Positions 60,895-64,000 of a DNA stretch of 64,000 nt are shown here, in pieces (within the stretch, counting starts at the first letter, position 1; the number at the start of each line of letters is the position of its first letter). The stretch is taken from contig CANLZY010000004.1 of NCBI GenBank assembly GCA_947495685.1, positions 155,585 through 219,584 of the forward strand, written 5' to 3'. The notes below the pieces were generated by a model. It searched no databases. It saw nothing but the letters and a program-made list of their open reading frames with translations, and was not told the origin of the DNA. Both the position numbers and the translations under genes were made by a program. Origin of the DNA: an uncultured Tropicimonas sp. (GTDB taxonomy: Bacteria > Pseudomonadota > Alphaproteobacteria > Rhodobacterales > Rhodobacteraceae).

Positions 60895-61293
60895 TCAGAC
60901 GCTGAGATCCTGCATGTCCCAGACGGCTGTCAATGAGCGGTCACCAATGCGTTCGAGTCGGCAGAGTGTGGCGCCAAGGGCCACCTGGTCGGCGATACCG
61001 GCACAATGGGAGACGTCCCGCGCGACCCGGGCGAGGGTTGGAAGGCCGACCTGATCCGCTATCCCGATGAGGCTGTGGGCCAGCTTGGCCAGATCGGTCA
61101 ACCGGCCGGTCCGATGAAGGGCGGCCATGTCCGCCAGGCGAACCGCCAGTTCTTCCATCGCGCGACACACGACGTTTTCGGCTCCTGTCTCGCCCAACTG
61201 GCAATACAGGGTTTCCAGGCTGACGCGATCAAACCGAACCGGTTCGTCATGAATTAGTAAAGCGAGTTGGGCCACCGGGTACCTCTTGTTCAA
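60895..61293 (-). CDS. HPt-like hypothetical protein
   Basis: Four-helix-like composition with KLAHSLIGIADQVGLPTLARVARDV resembling the AHxLKGxAxxxG HPt phospho-His motif. Confidence 0.5.
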   Translation of the reverse strand: MNKRYPVAQLALLIHDEPVRFDRVSLETLYCQLGETGAENVVCRAMEELAVRLADMAALHRTGRLTDLAKLAHSLIGIADQVGLPTLARVARDVSHCAGIADQVALGATLCRLERIGDRSLTAVWDMQDLSV

Positions 61294-61426
61294 CCACCGC
61301 CCCCACGGGTGTGGCCATCATCCTGAGCGGGTTTGAACAAAGGGTTAGGGCGAAAGCAAAGATTGCGCTCGAATTTCGACAACTTCCATCCTACCTAACG
61401 GAAGAGATCAATGCAGGAGACCAGCC

Positions 61427-62110
61427 ATGTCCGACGATGACAAGACCGCCTCCGAGGCCGACATCAAGGCCTTGCCGCTACCACCGTACCTGGCGACGCG
61501 CTATCGCGGGTGGAAGGCCACGACCTATACCGACAACAAGATCTGGTATCGCCGCCTAGCGGAAGACGGGCAGCGCCCGAGAATCATGGCCATCGCCTGC
61601 TGTGACAGCCGTGTGAACGTGAATGATGTGTTCAGTGCCGAGACGGGCGACATCTTCCTTCATCGCAATATCGCGAACCTGGTCCCGCCCTATCTGCCGG
61701 ATGGTGATCCGCACGGGACGTCGGCCGCGCTGGAATATGCCGTGACGGTGCTGAAAGTCGCGCATGTGATTGTTGTCGGGCATTCCGATTGCGGTGGTGT
61801 GCAAGGATGCCTCAGCATGTGTTCCGGGCATTCACCGGAGATGGAGGAGAAGAGCAGCTTTGTCGGTCGCTGGCTGGAAATCCTGCGGCCGGGATACGAT
61901 CGTGTTGCCGGCATCGAGGGTGAAAAGGAGCAGATACGGGCGCTGGAAAAACAGGCCGTCGTGATCTCGCTTGAAAACATGTCCGGGTTCCCGTTCGTTC
62001 GCGATGCCATTGCCGCAGGCCGGCTGTCGCTGCACGGGCTCTGGTTTGACATCGGCGAAGGTACTCTGGAGCACTACCTGCAAGATCAGGAACAGTTTGC
62101 GACCGTCTGA
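61427..62110 (+). CDS. Beta-class carbonic anhydrase
   Basis: AIACCDSRVNVNDVFSAETGDIFLHRNIANLVPPY; IVVGHSDCGGVQGCL. Confidence 0.95.
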   Translation: MSDDDKTASEADIKALPLPPYLATRYRGWKATTYTDNKIWYRRLAEDGQRPRIMAIACCDSRVNVNDVFSAETGDIFLHRNIANLVPPYLPDGDPHGTSAALEYAVTVLKVAHVIVVGHSDCGGVQGCLSMCSGHSPEMEEKSSFVGRWLEILRPGYDRVAGIEGEKEQIRALEKQAVVISLENMSGFPFVRDAIAAGRLSLHGLWFDIGEGTLEHYLQDQEQFATV

Positions 62111-62139
62111 TCTGCACGCGGGCCGACCCAAACGATAAC

Positions 62140-62165
62140 CGCCGCGCCGGATCGGCGCGGCGTTT
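62140..62165 (+). terminator. Terminator-like hairpin after the carbonic anhydrase gene
   Basis: CGCCGCGCCG-GAT-CGGCGCGGCG followed by TTTC. Confidence 0.55.
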
Positions 62166-62218
62166 CAGGTTTCGGGATAGGTCGACGGAGCGGCGGCCGC
62201 ACCGTCAAACCAGTTGGA

Positions 62219-63241
62219 TCAACCCTTTTTCAGGACCCGGTTGCCGAGCAGTTCGGCGATCTGCACAGCGTTGAGGGCGGCACCCTTGCGCAGGTTGTCC
62301 GAGACGCACCACAGGTTCAGACCGTTCTCGATCGTCGAGTCCTGCCGGATGCGGCTGATATAGGTCGCGTATTCGCCAACGGATTCGATCGGGGTCACGT
62401 AACCACGGTCTTCGCGCTTGTCGATCACGATGATACCGGGGGCCTCGCGCAGGATATCCCGCGCTTCGTCTTCGTCGAGGAAATCCTCGAATTCGATGTT
62501 GATCGCCTCGGAGTGGCCCACAAAGACGGGGACCCGCACGCAGGTTGCAGTGACCTTGATCGATGTATCGATGATCTTCTTGGTTTCGGCGACCATCTTC
62601 CACTCTTCCTTGGTCGTGCCGTCTTCCATGAAGACGTCGATATGGGGAATGACATTGAAGGCGATCTGCTTGGTGAACTTGGAGGGATCGACCTCCTGAC
62701 CCGGAACGTACATGCCCTTGGTCTGGTTCCAAAGCTCGTCAATGCCCTCCTTGCCGGCACCAGAGACGGACTGGTAGGTCGATACAACCACCCGCTTGAT
62801 CCGCGCGCGGTCATGCAGTGGCTTCAGTGCCACGACCATCTGAGCGGTGGAGCAGTTGGGGTTCGCGATGATGTTCTTGTTGCTGTAGCCCGTGATCGCG
62901 TCGGGGTTCACCTCCGGAACGATCAGCGGGATGTTGGGGTCGTAGCGATACAGAGAGCTGTTGTCGATCACGACACAGCCGGCCGCCGCAGCCTTGGGGG
63001 CATAGATCTTGGTGGCGTCCGAGCCCACGGCGAACAGCGCCATGTCCCAGCCAGAAAAGTCGAAGGTATCCAAGTCCTTTGTCTTGAGAGTCTTCTCGCC
63101 AAAGCTCACGTCGGTACCCAGCGATTTTCGGCTGGCCAGCGCCGCAATTTCATCGACCGGGAACTGGCGCTCGGCCAGAATGTTCAGCATTTCGCGGCCC
63201 ACGTTCCCCGTGGCGCCAACGACAACGACGCGATAACCCAT
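62219..63241 (-). CDS. asd: Aspartate-semialdehyde dehydrogenase
   Basis: YRVVVVGATGNVGREMLNILAERQFPVDEIAALASRKSLG; NPNCSTAQMVVALKPLHD; VVVSTYQSVSGAGKEGIDEL; RVPVFVGHSEAINIEF. Confidence 0.97.
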   Translation of the reverse strand: MGYRVVVVGATGNVGREMLNILAERQFPVDEIAALASRKSLGTDVSFGEKTLKTKDLDTFDFSGWDMALFAVGSDATKIYAPKAAAAGCVVIDNSSLYRYDPNIPLIVPEVNPDAITGYSNKNIIANPNCSTAQMVVALKPLHDRARIKRVVVSTYQSVSGAGKEGIDELWNQTKGMYVPGQEVDPSKFTKQIAFNVIPHIDVFMEDGTTKEEWKMVAETKKIIDTSIKVTATCVRVPVFVGHSEAINIEFEDFLDEDEARDILREAPGIIVIDKREDRGYVTPIESVGEYATYISRIRQDSTIENGLNLWCVSDNLRKGAALNAVQIAELLGNRVLKKG

Positions 63242-64000
63242 CGGTCCTTCTCCTACTAAGTGCGCCGGCCTCATATCAGTGCGATGTACGGCAGGAAAGG
63301 CGAATCTCCGCTGGGCCCCGCAGGGCCGGTAGACTGAATGCAGCAATGCAACGCGTGATTCATCCCACGTTGAGAGGCGGCAAAACAACGATTGCGCAGT
63401 GAAGTGCCCCGCAAAGGGATGGGTGGAGCCGAACTTGGTCGTACCTTTGTATGAAACGACCTTCCTGAACTGGCGCGGGAAGCAGTGTTTCTGTGATGCG
63501 CCAACATTCGGACTGCAGCGTTTCTCGCTGGTGATCGACCTGCGTGCGTGCAGGTGCGTATATAAGTAGTATGCCGGCACGCGAACTTCGCCAGGATCGA
63601 ATGCATTGCTGAGGGGCATAGGCCGAGCTGCTCGAGTTGCGTCACCAACCGGCCGTCGACAGGGTTGGGCACATAGGGTGTCGGGCCCTGCAGTTGGGTG
63701 GATCGAAGATCTATTTTAGGCGCGTTCTCTGTCTTGATCTGAGTCGATGCGTTGTTTGGATTGGGTGAGTCTGTGGTTTGGGTGGGTATTGGGGTGTGAT
63801 TCTGGCTGATTCCGGGTGCTGCCGTAGGGGCAGCGTCAGTTGATTTGAGGTCGTGCGAAGTTTTTGTTCTGGTTTATCTATCTGAAAGTTATTGGTAAAT
63901 TGTGGGTTTGGTGTTTTGCGGGGCGGAAACCCAAAAAAGGTCTTGCGGCTGTCGGGTAGTAACCTTAGAACCCCCTTCACCGGCGGCGCTGAGGCGCACG

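Noticed and set aside
63711-63980. 89-aa minus-strand ORF in the C/A-rich stretch
   Set aside because: Composition (P, T, Q, R, K-rich) follows the nucleotide skew; more likely non-coding.
1-64000. CRISPR array, tRNA, rRNA, prophage or toxin-antitoxin module
   Set aside because: No regularly spaced repeats, no tRNA or rRNA signatures, and no integrase, phage structural or TA genes recognised by reading; a tRNAscan/Infernal run would be needed to exclude small RNAs formally.

Overview
This 64 kb window is GC-rich alphaproteobacterial chromosome, most likely Rhodobacterales/Roseobacter-type judging by gene content (RpoE-ChrR, VPLPA-CTERM, DUF1674/SDHAF4, GAAC-N7-GAAC SOS box). About 55 coding genes are supported and most are housekeeping: rsmD, smpB, dapA, dapB, rbfA, rsmB, purH, lspA, mutL, rmuC, pnp, rpsO, truB, asd, glnK-amtB. 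I saw no rRNA or tRNA genes, CRISPR array, intact prophage or intact IS. The most interesting signals lie between or inside the annotated genes. (1) A two-hairpin ACGA-loop structure, matching guanidine-II (mini-ykkC) riboswitch architecture, sits just upstream of the Shine-Dalgarno of a SugE/Gdx-type SMR exporter, which is divergent from an isochorismatase-family hydrolase. (2) An ECF11-type rpoE-chrR locus has two divergent TGATCC-N18-TAT promoters facing rpoE-chrR and a short flavoprotein-DUF1365-SDR operon. Its ChrR has Ala where the last Cys of the zinc-binding HxxxCxxC motif is expected. (3) An imuB gene has a GAAC-N7-GAAC LexA box 28 bp upstream of its ATG and no neighbouring imuA or dnaE2. 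(4) A VPLPA-CTERM metzincin-like protease is preceded by a small ORF whose stop overlaps the protease start (ATGA). (5) Several intergenic stretches contain coding debris or unusual composition (23.5-24.1 kb, 26.7-27.7 kb, 63.2-64 kb). No wholly new multi-gene system is evident. The RpoE/ChrR variant and the guanidine-II/SugE/hydrolase arrangement are the best leads.
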